DNA from: Membranipora membranacea
Taxonomy: Eukaryota > Bryozoa > Gymnolaemata > Cheilostomatida > Membraniporidae
DNA length: 64,000 nucleotides
NCBI GenBank assembly: GCA_914767715.1
Contig: OU612073.1
Location: forward strand, 1,180,001-1,244,000
Direction of reading: 5' to 3'
The notes below the pieces were generated by a model. The model was given only the letters and a program-made list of their open reading frames with translations. It made no database searches and had not been told where the DNA came from. Position 1 is the first letter of the stretch; every line of letters begins with the position of its first letter. Below, piece by piece: positions 16,348 to 27,570 of this stretch. The translations under genes were made by a program, and so were the position numbers.

Positions 16348-18900
16348 ATCAGACAATCTGATTTACAGACCAGACAATGCAATTTCACGGTGACCACGAT
16401 GAACCCAATCACAATCAGGCTGTGTGTGCTGTTGTGTTTTGTATGTTTGTGAATATAAAAAGCTGCACATAAATTGTCTAGTCGCTGAGCGCATAAGATT
16501 AGATACATATTGTGATATTTTAGCGTCCTGGTCTTAGCTGTCCAACTCAGCATTACAGACCAACACCATATGGTTTGGTGTTGTCAGTATTCGATGTTGA
16601 TTAAGGCAATATATGAGACTATAATTGGCTCAGGAGTTTCACATCAGTTTTTTTTCGTGTCCATATGAATCGATTGGTTAATCCCTAAAGGCTATGCACT
16701 TGTTCTAATATTTTCATATCAGTATCTGACTTTATCATACTCAGGTAGAATCTATTGTGCTATTTATTTTATCAGATAGAATATTGTTGGGAATCTTACA
16801 CAGTACTGTGGATATTAAATATCAGCTGGTGATTCGATTACATACAGACTGGTGTGACATACAAACAGATTGCCAGATTTAACAAGTATATTTTATTGTC
16901 GATTCATAATTAAACTAAACAATAATCTTTTAATTATCGATTGTTTACAGCTTCTAAAATGTACAGCAATTAATATGAGGGATGGGTTGAACTGAGTACC
17001 CACAAAGAAATATAGAGGGGGAACTCTTTGAACACAGTTCCCACTGAAATCTGATATCAATCATAAAACAGGTTTATTTTACTGCATAACACTTGCATAG
17101 ATTGTATAATTTGATAGAGATATTGCAAAAGATTACCCTGTGGCCGGTTGGGACAACATCGGCCCAGAGAGTAGAGTTCCCACAGAGAAAGAAGTCCACT
17201 TAGACTACTGGTTGATACTAGTTGATACTGTTCAATTTTATACTGTAAAAATAGTATACGGTGTTTAATGTCATCAGAGCGGTAAATATTATGTACTATT
17301 GTCGTGTCATCACTATCGGAAATCAGCCCTATTCAGCGGCAAAATTTTGTCTTCATACATTTGCATATAAGAGCTACGTTTTCCATAGGCAGGCATACAG
17401 TCGTAGTAAACAGACATAACACACACCTCAGAAAACTCACAAGACAGCTGTTGTCAAATCGCCACAAAATCTTTTGACCTGGTCTAAGACATGATATATG
17501 GATGTTTTGGTATACACAAGTTATATCAAGCAGGTGTTTTAGTCTTTGGTTTATTTATCTTTAGCTTTTGGCTACAAAAAGAAAATTGAAAGAAAGTTTT
17601 ACGATGATGTTACACAATAGCCTAAAATTGCTGTATCTAGAAATAGCCAGTCAGGAAGTCTGCCACACCCCTTTTTCAAAGTGGAAGTATCATTTGTAAT
17701 TGGGAAATGGAAATTCCAGCATCAGTTTCACATTTCACACTTCCTGTTAGCAGCCATTTTGAGATATTAAGTGGAAGGCTAATACTAATAGAGAAGTTCC
17801 TCACTCAAGCACTGCAGCTCTGTTTCTAGTTGGTTCTTTTGTGACAGTAAGTCATACAGATTGACATATATCGATGCTGACACCAGGGAGAATTCTCCCT
17901 GTCTCATCATTGGATTGGTACTTGTAAAGATAGCTGATAAGATAACAATAACGATTTTATGTTAAGTCTGAGTGAAGTTTCATTTCAATTGTTAGATGTA
18001 ATTTGGTAGATTTTATCTATCAACGAGTTCGTCAGAGTTGTCATAGCATAATAAATTGGCATTCACTAATCCTTAAAACTGCTAAATCTGGCAATTTGGA
18101 AACAATGGAGTGGCTTAGTGCTGGCTGCTTGGAGTGAGTGTTGCGGTGCCCTCTTGCTATCGTGCGATTGGTCTAGAGAACTGGTCAGCCTGGTGTCCCT
18201 ATTGTTATGTTGCCCAACTCTGAACTCGGTGTCTAGGGTCAATTTTGTCCTCTGTCAGTTACCTCTCGAGTGCCAGAGGAGAATCATGTAATATATTATT
18301 TCTCCCTGCGTACACTTTAAATACTATTATTTACATTTTCTCTGACTGGATTATTTAAGATACAATTTTCCAAGTCATAATCAAGAACGTATTATCATAA
18401 GAAAGCACACACTTGGAAGGAGCTAAAGGTACGATATTTTCCTTTTATTACCATATTTTTACACAAACTCTTGGTAAACACTCCTTTGCAGCATTTCTTT
18501 CTGTATTTGCATACTGCGCATATACATGTTTGCTTGTATTTTATATATTAATTCAAGCTAATTGACTCTAGAGCCTTACCATTGTTTTTTATAACATCTT
18601 TTCAGACTTTACGGTGAAATAGTACGACAAGATATTGCGTAGAATTAATAAAAGATTATCTACAAGATTATATCAGTACCATCACTCATCAGTAAACCTA
18701 CCACTCTCATTATTTAAGTGCTGTGAACTAGCATAGATTGCTAAAGTACTCATAGACTGAACTGCTTTCTATGAGACTGAGTACCACCCAAACTGAGCCA
18801 ATATATATATATGTTGGCTCTGATGGATTGGAGCCAACACATTGGCTTCCCTTACTAAGTAAGCATCGGTCTAAGGTTTTGGCTTTACATGTACATTTAG
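16348..18900. other. Intergenic; probable TRIM promoter and 5' untranslated region
   Basis: I see no coding exon. The sequence immediately before 18901 is a good acceptor (TACATTTAG), so the TRIM mRNA probably has at least one upstream non-coding exon; a donor-like site GTACGA after AAAG near 18428 is one candidate. A short inverted motif with GTTGGCTC and GAGCCAACACA is at about 18814-18842. A phrase GGGAGAATTCTCCCTGTC near 17886 recurs near 32406, marking a dispersed repeat. Confidence 0.4.
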
Positions 18901-21900
18901 ATGGCAGAAGCTAGAATAGATGAAGTGGCCTGTAGCTTCTGTTTGGAGTTTGGGAGGTATTTGACTCGTCCCAGAGAATTAGCCTGTGGACATTTCTACT
19001 GTGAACCTTGTCTACAGAGTAATTTAGAGACCAATAAGATTGTGGGCTGTCCTAAATGCAAGTAAGTCTGTTTTTTGTCGTCACTACAAATCATTCATGC
19101 ATTTAAAATTGTATTATTTATCTTCATCTTATCTTATTTTCCCGTAATTCGATATAGACTGAGAAGGGAGGTCAAACCTTCATTTACTAATTATCCATAA
19201 CAGCTCTGATCCCTTAGAGTGTTCTCCGTGGAATATTGTTTACTTCACAGTACTGTATACGATGTTGGCATAGATGATTTGCCGCATGCTGACTTATCCG
19301 GCAGCACAACTCCTGTCTGGTGTGATGTCTGTCTGAAGAAGGGAGACAGAAACAGATCTCAGTCCTACTGTACTGAGTGTAGGAAATGTCTCTGTACTAA
19401 ACATCTACAGGCATACAAAAAGGATGGTCACGCCACATCCTGAAGTATTGTTTGGGCTATGCCGCAATTTCTGTGCCAGGTTTCTCCCTGTTTATAAGCA
19501 GGTAGGAGCACACCTGCAGGCCAACTAAACCCCAGTAGGTGATGGACTCAGTGGGATTCTAACCCATGACCTTCAACAGTTTTGCCAACTGAGCCAACTC
19601 CTACCCCTAGATACCTGAATAATTTGCAAATTCTGCTTCTGGTATTTTAATTATACACGTTCATCTCAGTACACTTATGTATAATATACTTTTCTTTGTG
19701 TTGCTCTGATGGCAGCTGACAATATATTTAATCTCACAACAGCATCGAATACACACTCAGATTGACTTGTATATCATTGCACAACGGGGAACAGTATCTT
19801 ATCTGATCTCAATAGTAATGTTTGCTCTCTGAAACGTCTGTGTTACATTGCTTCACCAATAAATTATTATTAATGATAATCATGTCTTGTGATGTTGACA
19901 GTCTCATGATGATGTACACGATGATCACAAGAAGATGACTATCAGTGAATACAGACAGCAAACTAGAAAACTGGAATCTAGAAAATGTATAAACCATCCG
20001 GGACAATCTTATATAACTGGGTGTAAAACTTGTCTAGATATCCTCTGTGCTAAATGTATGACTGAGAGCTCACAATGTGCAGAAGGTAGGTTTCCTATGT
20101 ATCAAGTCGACCTACCAGTAAATCAGTTTCCTTTGTTGGGCAAGAAGTTGTCATACCTATAGCTCAGTATTGGCAACTCTCAGGTCCTTTCCAATCATTA
20201 TTATTTTATTCACTATGTTTTCATATGTCGACATAACGTTGGGCTTATGGCTAATCCATACATGGGAATACCATTTAGGTCAACTCCCGTTGGCATTAGG
20301 TCGTGTTCCTTCGATTTGGGTAACCATGCTGCGGCGGCACAGATAAATGGATAGCAACAAAGTCTTCTAAATGGTACGCCTATGTTCAATTCCCACCTGC
20401 GGCATTTTTTTTTAAAGTTCCATAATCATGGAAATCGTAAGCTTTCTTCATTCGATTCGGGAGCGGACAACTCATTCGAAGCATGGGGCCATAGGGATTG
20501 TCTCTCTGTTGTCATGACGCAAGTAATCTTAGTGAAATTGAAATTTAATAACGATCGATAACTGTCAGCAAAAATTAAATTCATTCTCTCTTGGTCTGTC
20601 GCTATCAATATGTATCATGTAAAAACACTATTTATAGTGGACATATGAATACCCGATATCCGATTTGGCTGTGTTCCTTTTCTGACCTCAATAAATCACA
20701 AACTTTTACTTAATATACTTTGACACACAGGAGGACCTCACAGAACTCTTGTATTAGAGGAACTTGTTAAGTACATTGAAGGAGAGATAAACAGACTAAG
20801 AAAGGATGCTTACAGTGTAGATACAGCTCTGTCAGCTCTTATTAAGAAAACTACAAACATACTGGATGAACAGAAAACTGAGACTGATAGAATGGTTCAG
20901 CTTCTACATAAAACCAGAGATAAACAGGTCTGTAACAATCAGTGTAGGCAGTTCAGGCAATAAACAAAAAAATATTCTTTCTGTCCGTGTAATTTTAACA
21001 GTATAGATTATAAAAGTGTGAAAATAAGTAAATTGTAACCATACAGTAGCCTATCTGAAAAGTTTATTTTTCCCTCCCAATTCAATTTTGTATTACTGAT
21101 TATGGTAGTAATACAATAAAGATGACTTGTAGATATTGCAGATTTTTTGTGTTGTGGCTTCAATATTTGTCAAACATTAAATGGTTACAGATAGCAGATA
21201 TAAGAGAAAAGTATGACAGACTAGAGACAGAGTTGAGAGAGAAGAGAGAGAAAACTCATACAGATATACAAGAGTTTATGCTATTCCCATGGATCAATAA
21301 CTCCCAAAATCCTCCCTAAATCGCAAGATAGGAACATAGTGATTGCTTTCTCAGGCGATTAACAAAAATTGATTGTCGAAATATTTCTCTACAGAGGCTT
21401 TTGTCAGTATAAATATCCTCCACCATTCATCTAATTATAGGTGGATATAGTGATGAGTTTTAGAGAAACAGAGAGACTGATCCAGAGTCTGATTGTGGAG
21501 AATGTTCCGTCACTAAAAGTGGATAATGTTGTCTGTCTCAACAAACAAGGTGACTAAATATTTACATACTCACAGTATAATTCATAGACATGCTAGAAAC
21601 ACCAATATAATATAATTGATATATTTTTTGTGTATTCAGTTTCGATCAATTTGGGCTAATAATGAACCTGAAACCTGAAACAACAAAGGAAAACAGTGAT
21701 TTTAAATTGATGTCAAATGTCAAATCACTACACTCTTTCTCCTATAATCTATATATGTAACAGAAAACAAAAGATTCGACCATCTATCTATTAAATCATC
21801 TACACTCCCACTGCTTGAGCCTATATATTATCTCATACTTTAATATATCCACACAAATGGTTGTTTATTTCTCAGGATCACACAGAGATATAGAAGTGAG

Positions 21901-22995
21901 GATAACTCCTGGTGATTGTATCAGAATAACATCAGATCAGATTTCTCTCGTACCTGTAAAACTCCCTACTTCTCTCACATTAATCAGAGAAGTTTGTATG
22001 TCTGATTGGTGTATAACAGTGACAGGCAGGAATAACCAGATATATGTAGGGCTATTGGATGGTAAAGTTAGCATAATAGGACCAACTGGTGAACCCCAAA
22101 ATTTCCTAACAGTTCAGGGTATTATTAATGGAATGGATATTCATGATGATAAAATCATTATATCCACTGATTATCAGGTGTATATGTTTGATGTGACATC
22201 AGGTGAGCTCATACATAGCTGGGCTCATTCTGATGGGTCAGGCTATACATCTAGTAACTTAGCAGTAGTAGGTGATGAGATAGTTATAGCAGACAGACGT
22301 AATAAGAGACTGAGTGTTTATACTCTAACAGGTCAGCTAGTTAGACATATACCATGTCAGCAGATAAGTGACTCTGGTGTATCTCTGTGTTGTGCTGATA
22401 ATAATTCTGTTATCCTATCTGATATTTTCACAAATAAGGTACATAGAATCAGTATTACATCAGGACACATTATATGGACATCATCACATTTTAAATCACC
22501 AGAAGGTGTAACCTGTTATAATAATAAGTATGTTTTAGTGAGTAGAGGAGAGAATGTGAAGATACAGATACTGGATATTAAAACTGGTGAGTTTTTTCGC
22601 TGTTTAAAATAGAGCTATCACCGAATTGTGATTTGCCGCAGCTAATTAGCTTTGACGGAATTAAAGTTATCCTGTTGCCTGTGTGATTCTAAGAATCTGA
22701 CCCCTAATACTAAAAGGAGGCGGAGTATTACTATGTATTACTGTGTATTACTGTGTATTACTGTGTATTACTGTGTATTACTGTGTATTACTGTGTATTA
22801 CTGTGTATTACTGTGTTTTACTGTGTATTTCCTTTACATTATTGTATAACTTCGTTCTCAGGTAAATATCTGGGTGAGCTGGTAGATAGAACAAAGAGAC
22901 CATCGAGTAGTGTATGCAGTTTATATATAGATGGTGATAAACTGATAGTGCCAAGAGTTGAAGAGAAGAAAGTCTACACTTATAAAATACAGTGA
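18901..22995 (+). CDS. TRIM-family protein (RING, B-boxes, coiled coil, beta-propeller-like C-terminus)
   Basis: A probable E3 ubiquitin ligase. Proposed exons: 18901-19061, 19251-19410, 19902-20085, 20731-20927, 21191-21273, 21397-21406, 21441-21549, 21876-22586 and 22862-22995, giving 582 aa. The RING finger (C3HC4) uses C11, C14, C29, H31, C34, C37, C50 and C53. A first B-box runs from C78 to H116 and a second from C136 to about H172. A helical segment of about 110 residues follows (EGEINRLRKDAYS, DRLETELREKREK). The last 280 residues have repeated beta-strand and turn patterns (YVGLLDGKVSIIG, EIVIADRRNKRLSVYTLTG), like the NHL/WD propellers of TRIM2, TRIM3 and TRIM56. Two joints are uncertain: exon 2 appears to use a GC donor (CAG then GCATAC), because reading to the next GT meets a stop; and a 10-nt exon at 21397 is needed to keep phase between 21273 and 21441. 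Confidence 0.8.
19525..19612 (-). mobile_element. tRNA-derived SINE head in a TRIM intron
   Basis: The minus strand carries an A box (TTGGCTCAGTTGGCAAAACT) and, about 35 bases later, a B box (GGGTTAGAATCCC). The remaining stems are not tRNA-like. It lies in the intron between the two B-box exons. Confidence 0.6.
20329..20410 (+). pseudogene. tRNA-Arg-like pseudogene or SINE head
   Basis: The ends can pair as an acceptor stem (TGCTGCG with TGCGGCA). The A-box region (AAATGGATAGC) resembles arginine tRNAs, a TTCTAA anticodon-loop-like segment follows, a B box GTTCAATTCCC is present, and a run of nine T residues ends the unit. The anticodon stem does not pair, so it is unlikely to be functional. 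Confidence 0.45.
22733..22826. repeat. 10-bp tandem repeat in the last TRIM intron
   Basis: About nine copies of TATTACTGTG lie 36 bases before the final acceptor at 22861. They create a repetitive open frame that is not coding. Confidence 0.9.
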
Positions 22996-23276
22996 TAGGT
23001 GTTAGATCTGGTATAGGCTTTGATTGTGTGAGTGGTTACAGTAATATTTAGACATCGTGTGTTGGTAATTTATATGTTTTTAATATTATTTCCTTTTTTT
23101 TACTGATATTAGCATGATAGAACTTCTCACCTGGTCACACTATAGGCGGCAATTGAAGCATGACTGTGTGTATGGCATAGATATCGATAAGTAGATGCCT
23201 GCCCAGCTTCTGTTGTTTTTGTAATTTCTGAGTAGACATAATTTTATATGTGGTAGCAATTTATATTTCTTAATAG

Positions 23277-23342
23277 TGGACGAGACCATCAGATAGTGTA
23301 TTCAGTCTATATATAGATGGAGATAAACTTATAGTGCCCTGA
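23277..23342 (+). pseudogene. Relic of a duplicated TRIM terminal exon
   Basis: About 280 bases after the TRIM stop, this stretch repeats the core of the final exon (coding for RPS, then SLYIDGDKLIVP) behind an acceptor-like TTAATAG, then ends in TGA. It lacks the rest of the exon. It may be the remnant of a tandem paralogue or of an exon duplication. Confidence 0.6.
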
Positions 23343-25150
23343 TTTACTGCAAAAAAAAATCTATACATATAAAAAACGTTCTTATATATAGTTGTTTACG
23401 TTTTAAAACACAATATATATCTGTTATTTAATATATATAGAATCAGATATTATATTTCCTAAATTCTCTAGATTATATCTCTTAAATTTATGCTAGTTTA
23501 TGCTATCATTTGCACAACGCTGGAACTTTGAATTTCCTGATACTTCACTTTCCTCTTCAAGTGTGTGTAGGCAGTGATTTTCATTAATAATGATTATTTG
23601 CATTCTCAAATGGTTTTATAAGACTCATTAGTTATTATTTTGTTTACCTTCAAATATTCTATTATTGACAAAAAATAGTAAAATGGCGACAATAATGAAA
23701 TTTCTCCATATTGCAACAAGGACTGTATTATAATGTATAGCATCAATGTGTCCCTTATTCATTATCTCAAACATTTTACCTACCATGATGCTGGCCAACT
23801 TATGACAAGGCACTCATTCCTGCTGACAATCCTAGAATAACGACAACTAGCTTGAGGTTATGAAAAAGTTTAGATTTCTTTGGGTTATAAATGTACTCTC
23901 CTCTCATGACGGTGGTGATTTGTCAGATATGTCTCCATCTTGATGTAGAAAACTAATGACAGCACCAGACAGTGTAATTTGCACAAATATATGCGGGTCT
24001 TTATGCAGACTAACTCACATAGACTCAGAGGCCGAGTCCCAATAAAACCCCTGAATCTTGTTTCATACCACACCTACAGTTATAACAACTTCTTAATATT
24101 TGACATGGAGTGTCTCTGACTGTACAGTCTTCTTTTGCAGCCAAAGGACTATTTTAAGATGTTGAGAACAGGCTTACTGCGACGTTTTTTGACCATTTTG
24201 TTCTACAATATCCTGAAACCATCAATGATGACATTTATGTAGACACTAATTTCAAGTTTCCAGACCAGTGAGAGAGACGTCTCTTTTTGGCATCTCACAC
24301 ATGCAATAGAACAGAAATCTGGCAACAACTGGTCTTGACAAATCACCACTCCTTTTCTTTTATTCTATTTCTCTTGTGATAATATTTCTTGCAAGGCTTT
24401 GAAAATCTACCTTCGTTTGCATTTGGATTGTTTCCTACTTTCATCATTGAAAAATCTGGAAATATTATTACAGTGTAAATGGTATTTCAGCAAAGTAAAA
24501 GCTGAACACAACTAGACAAATTGATAAATAACAAGCGTCACCCACACCATAACCAAGTTATGAGGTAAATGAATAAGCACTGAGCATACTATATCATTTA
24601 TAGTGTTTGAATGTAGTTATCCTCTCTTTATAAAAGAGGGAACAACTACTAAAATAGCTCATATAACTGAAACTTGCTGTCAACAGGGTGTTTGGGAGTT
24701 GGTCCTAAACTCCCTGCTTTCAACAGAGAGGGTGTCAACAATGAATCCCACTTTCCCTGCGGCCTGCAGTGGCGCTGTCAATGATGAACTGCCAACAATT
24801 AATAATATATAAATTTTGTTAACGCCTTGTTTTGTCTTTAACCACAATAGTTTTAGCAGAGAACAAGTATTTTTTCTAACCTCAATGATTAACAAGATAG
24901 CTGGGGGTTCCCCTATAGGAGGGGGGCGACTAATACGCCATTTCCTGGTTAACCTCCAATAAGTTAGAAATAAACATTTAAGTAAGTACAGTAAGTTGCT
25001 GGAGAACAGCATGAGCAGGGCAAAAACTTTATAGGAGGATATTTAGCCTCGATACTTTAGAAAAGGCGGAAAATTTAGCACCAAAGGAGAGGAGTTTATA
25101 ACGGAACTCCCTTTCGCCAAATACACAACCCAATAAAGTAGCAGTTATGT
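23343..25150. other. Intergenic; no gene seen
   Basis: AT-rich sequence with no supported exon. A phrase with TTGGGAGTTGG and AACTCCCTGC at about 24690-24718 recurs elsewhere (12626 and 29510), suggesting a dispersed repeat family. Confidence 0.4.
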
Positions 25151-25153
25151 TTA

Positions 25154-25440
25154 TTATAACTTAAGTAGGCATCTGATTTTCACCTGCCGTGAACCTGTAT
25201 CTGAGCTGCGGTCCATCCGGAAACAGTGCGGTGTGAGCTTTGACTTTATCCCCGCACGACCAGCTACATACTGTAATATTTTCCCAAACTCCTGGGCGGA
25301 AACATCAGAGTGGTGACTCAGGGAGTTTAAGCCCAAACAAATCCAGCCATTGCTGTAGCAACAGCACTGGTTTCAAGGGTTCGCCGGAGTTGTCAACAAG
25401 TTTGACCCTAGCCTCTGTCTTAGAGTGTTTGAACGACCTC
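25154..25440 (-). mobile_element. Fragment of a transposon tyrosine recombinase
   Basis: On the minus strand, about 25320-25440 reads a segment with FKHSKTEARVKL and PVLLLQQWLDL, then a frame shift at about 25320, then VSAQEFGKILQYV and LTPHCFRM before a stop near 25154. This order matches the C-terminal catalytic domain of tyrosine recombinases found in Crypton, DIRS and Ngaro elements (basic strand, then the H-x-x-R box, here HCFR). The downstream catalytic Tyr is absent. The fragment is broken and no flanking repeats were recognised. Confidence 0.6.
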
Positions 25441-26025
25441 AGAATTGAATGATAAGAAGTTTTATCCTTTGACCAATGCACATCTCCGAACGAACCGAAC
25501 GACTTGTCTGTTCAGTTGTCTAGAATGAATGGGATGAGAAAAACCCGCGAACTGACAAGATAAGTAAATTTGCATAACTCGCCATAAGGTGCGCCGTGGT
25601 ACAGGATAATGCTTAAGGTAAGATAAGATAACTACAAAATATGAGGCTCAGAGACCAGTTTTAGAGCTAGTAAATTTTACCAGTTATAACACAGTACTGT
25701 ATTATTAGATAACTGAGCCTTGTCACATTGCTCAAGAAAAAATGAGTTCTTTAGGTGTAAAAAACTCTGTATTTTCCATCTATGAGTTGCTGATTAAAAC
25801 TATGGCATGACCGCATATGCGCACAGTACAATCGATGAACTCCCTGGATAGGGAAGGGAGTTAATTGATATAATCATATGATTGAGTTTGAGACGCTGGT
25901 GCAGAAAGCCAGCAACAATTCATCTGTAATTAAAATGCTAAGTAATTATGCGCTTTAAGGTCATAATTTATAGCTTCTAAAAAGAAAATCCTTAGGCTTT
26001 CATCGCTAATCTAGTCAACGACAGT

Positions 26026-26310
26026 CACTGAATTAGATTCTTCTCTTAGAATGGAAATAGTATCATAGCGTTATACGGTTAGGACACTAAACACAGGGAC
26101 CCATCTGACTGTTATCTGATTGGCTGTCCCTAGTAGCATGAATAATTAGCCTTAAAAATTGTCTTGTTTACAAAATTGCAAACAGTAATTATACCCCATA
26201 CAGTGTCGATGATTAGGGCATTTCTAGATTGCTACTAGGGACTGGCTATTTTTGCAAGCCCTTTGTTTTGCAAAAGAAAGCTAATGATGCTATTCCAGAT
26301 ATGGAATTCA
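26026..26310. repeat. Dispersed repeat, copy A
   Basis: About 285 bases align with 32525-32810 (shared blocks: CTTCTC.TAGAATGGAAATA, GCTACTAGGGACTGGCTATT, TTGCAAGCCCTTTG and ATTCCAGATATGGA). It encodes no protein and is of unknown class. I see nothing certain in the surrounding 25450-27170; an 86-codon open stretch after an acceptor at 26476 has no recognisable product. Confidence 0.75.
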
Positions 26311-27182
26311 ATGACGACAGTCAAATTTTTATGTCATATTTTCAATCACAAGTTTAATAACTGTTAGTATGTCATGACGTGCTTGTGTTCACAGGCTATT
26401 CAATCAATTGATATATGATTATTATAAGCAGACAGTGTTTTGTTTCTCATCTGTTACCTGTAAATGTGCCTACAGAGTAAGACCACCGACCACTATGATG
26501 GAAGGGAATACATGACCATGTTTTATGGATTACATGACGCCGAATCTGCAACTTGCTCAAAAATTTATAAAGAATTGTCAAAAAAGTATGATAATACCTT
26601 TCCGCGGGACAATTCTCCCTGCTCTCATCCAGTGCAGAGTAAGAACAATTCATCCTTGATTCATCCCTCCCATAGACATATAAATATTTATGTTTATGAT
26701 CCCTCCCTACCAAGTGCAATGAAGTATCTGGAATTGCCCTATCATGAATTCTGCATTACCCCCCATTGCAGATTTCCAAATTGAGATATTTTTAGTTGAT
26801 CAATGCTGAAACATTTAAAAAGCTATTAAATTTTTGCATCTCAATGTGTAGTTTAGACCATTCTACTCTAATCATTCTACTGCTGAATTCTCGATTACAC
26901 GTGTAATAAATAGGTTTAATGAAATGGCTGCTCATTTCTCTAATATGATTTTTCCGCTTCCTGTTAGGTAAAAATTTGATCCCTCAAAAATTATTTTTAA
27001 CATCAAAGAAAGTTTGTGATCCACTTATGGTTCTTCCCTTGGTTTTTTGGACTACTATACCGCCTTACCATAGGTACTGGACCTGTGTGCACATATTCAA
27101 GGTATAACAGAAAACGAATCTTAAAGGAAAGATAGAAGGGGTAGGTTGGTATTGACTATTGAAAAGTAGTAAAGTCATAGGA

Positions 27183-27281
27183 CTGCCGCAGTTCCTAAAT
27201 CAGGAACTGCGGCAGTCCTTTGAGTAAGTTATTGTTGTTACTGTTGTTTTAAAATCAGGAACTGCGGCAGTCCTATGAGTA
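27183..27281. repeat. Perfect hairpin plus a third copy of its arm
   Basis: AGGACTGCCGCAGTTCCT at about 27179-27196 is followed after 5 bases by its exact reverse complement AGGAACTGCGGCAGTCCT. The same arm with flanking TCAGGAACTGCGG recurs at about 27257-27280. The stem is GC-rich in AT-rich surroundings. Confidence 0.85.
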
Positions 27282-27570
27282 AAGTTACTGTTGTTAGTGT
27301 TTTAATAGTTAGTTGAGCCTGGTTGTAGCAAGGAGTGACTCCTTGACTGCTAAGACTAAATTATGAAATACTGGTTTGTTCCCAATAATGAAATGGCTAA
27401 ATTTTGAAAGTAAGAAGGTCTTACATTTTTCTAGAGAACTACCCCACTTACATTAAGCTTGTTATGTTATATATATATATAATTGTGGATGGCTTGTTTT
27501 GCTTTACAGAAGAAGAGGCCTACATAAACCTCTGCGGATTTAACAGTTGCAGATATTTCTGTGATAAATC

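Noticed and set aside
22652-22849. Cys/Tyr-repeat open frames before the last TRIM exon
   Set aside because: They are generated by the 10-bp repeat TATTACTGTG in the intron.
26464-26784. A 106-codon plus-strand frame preceded by an acceptor-like site
   Set aside because: The opposite strand is equally open, the protein looks like no family, and it has no partner exons in phase.
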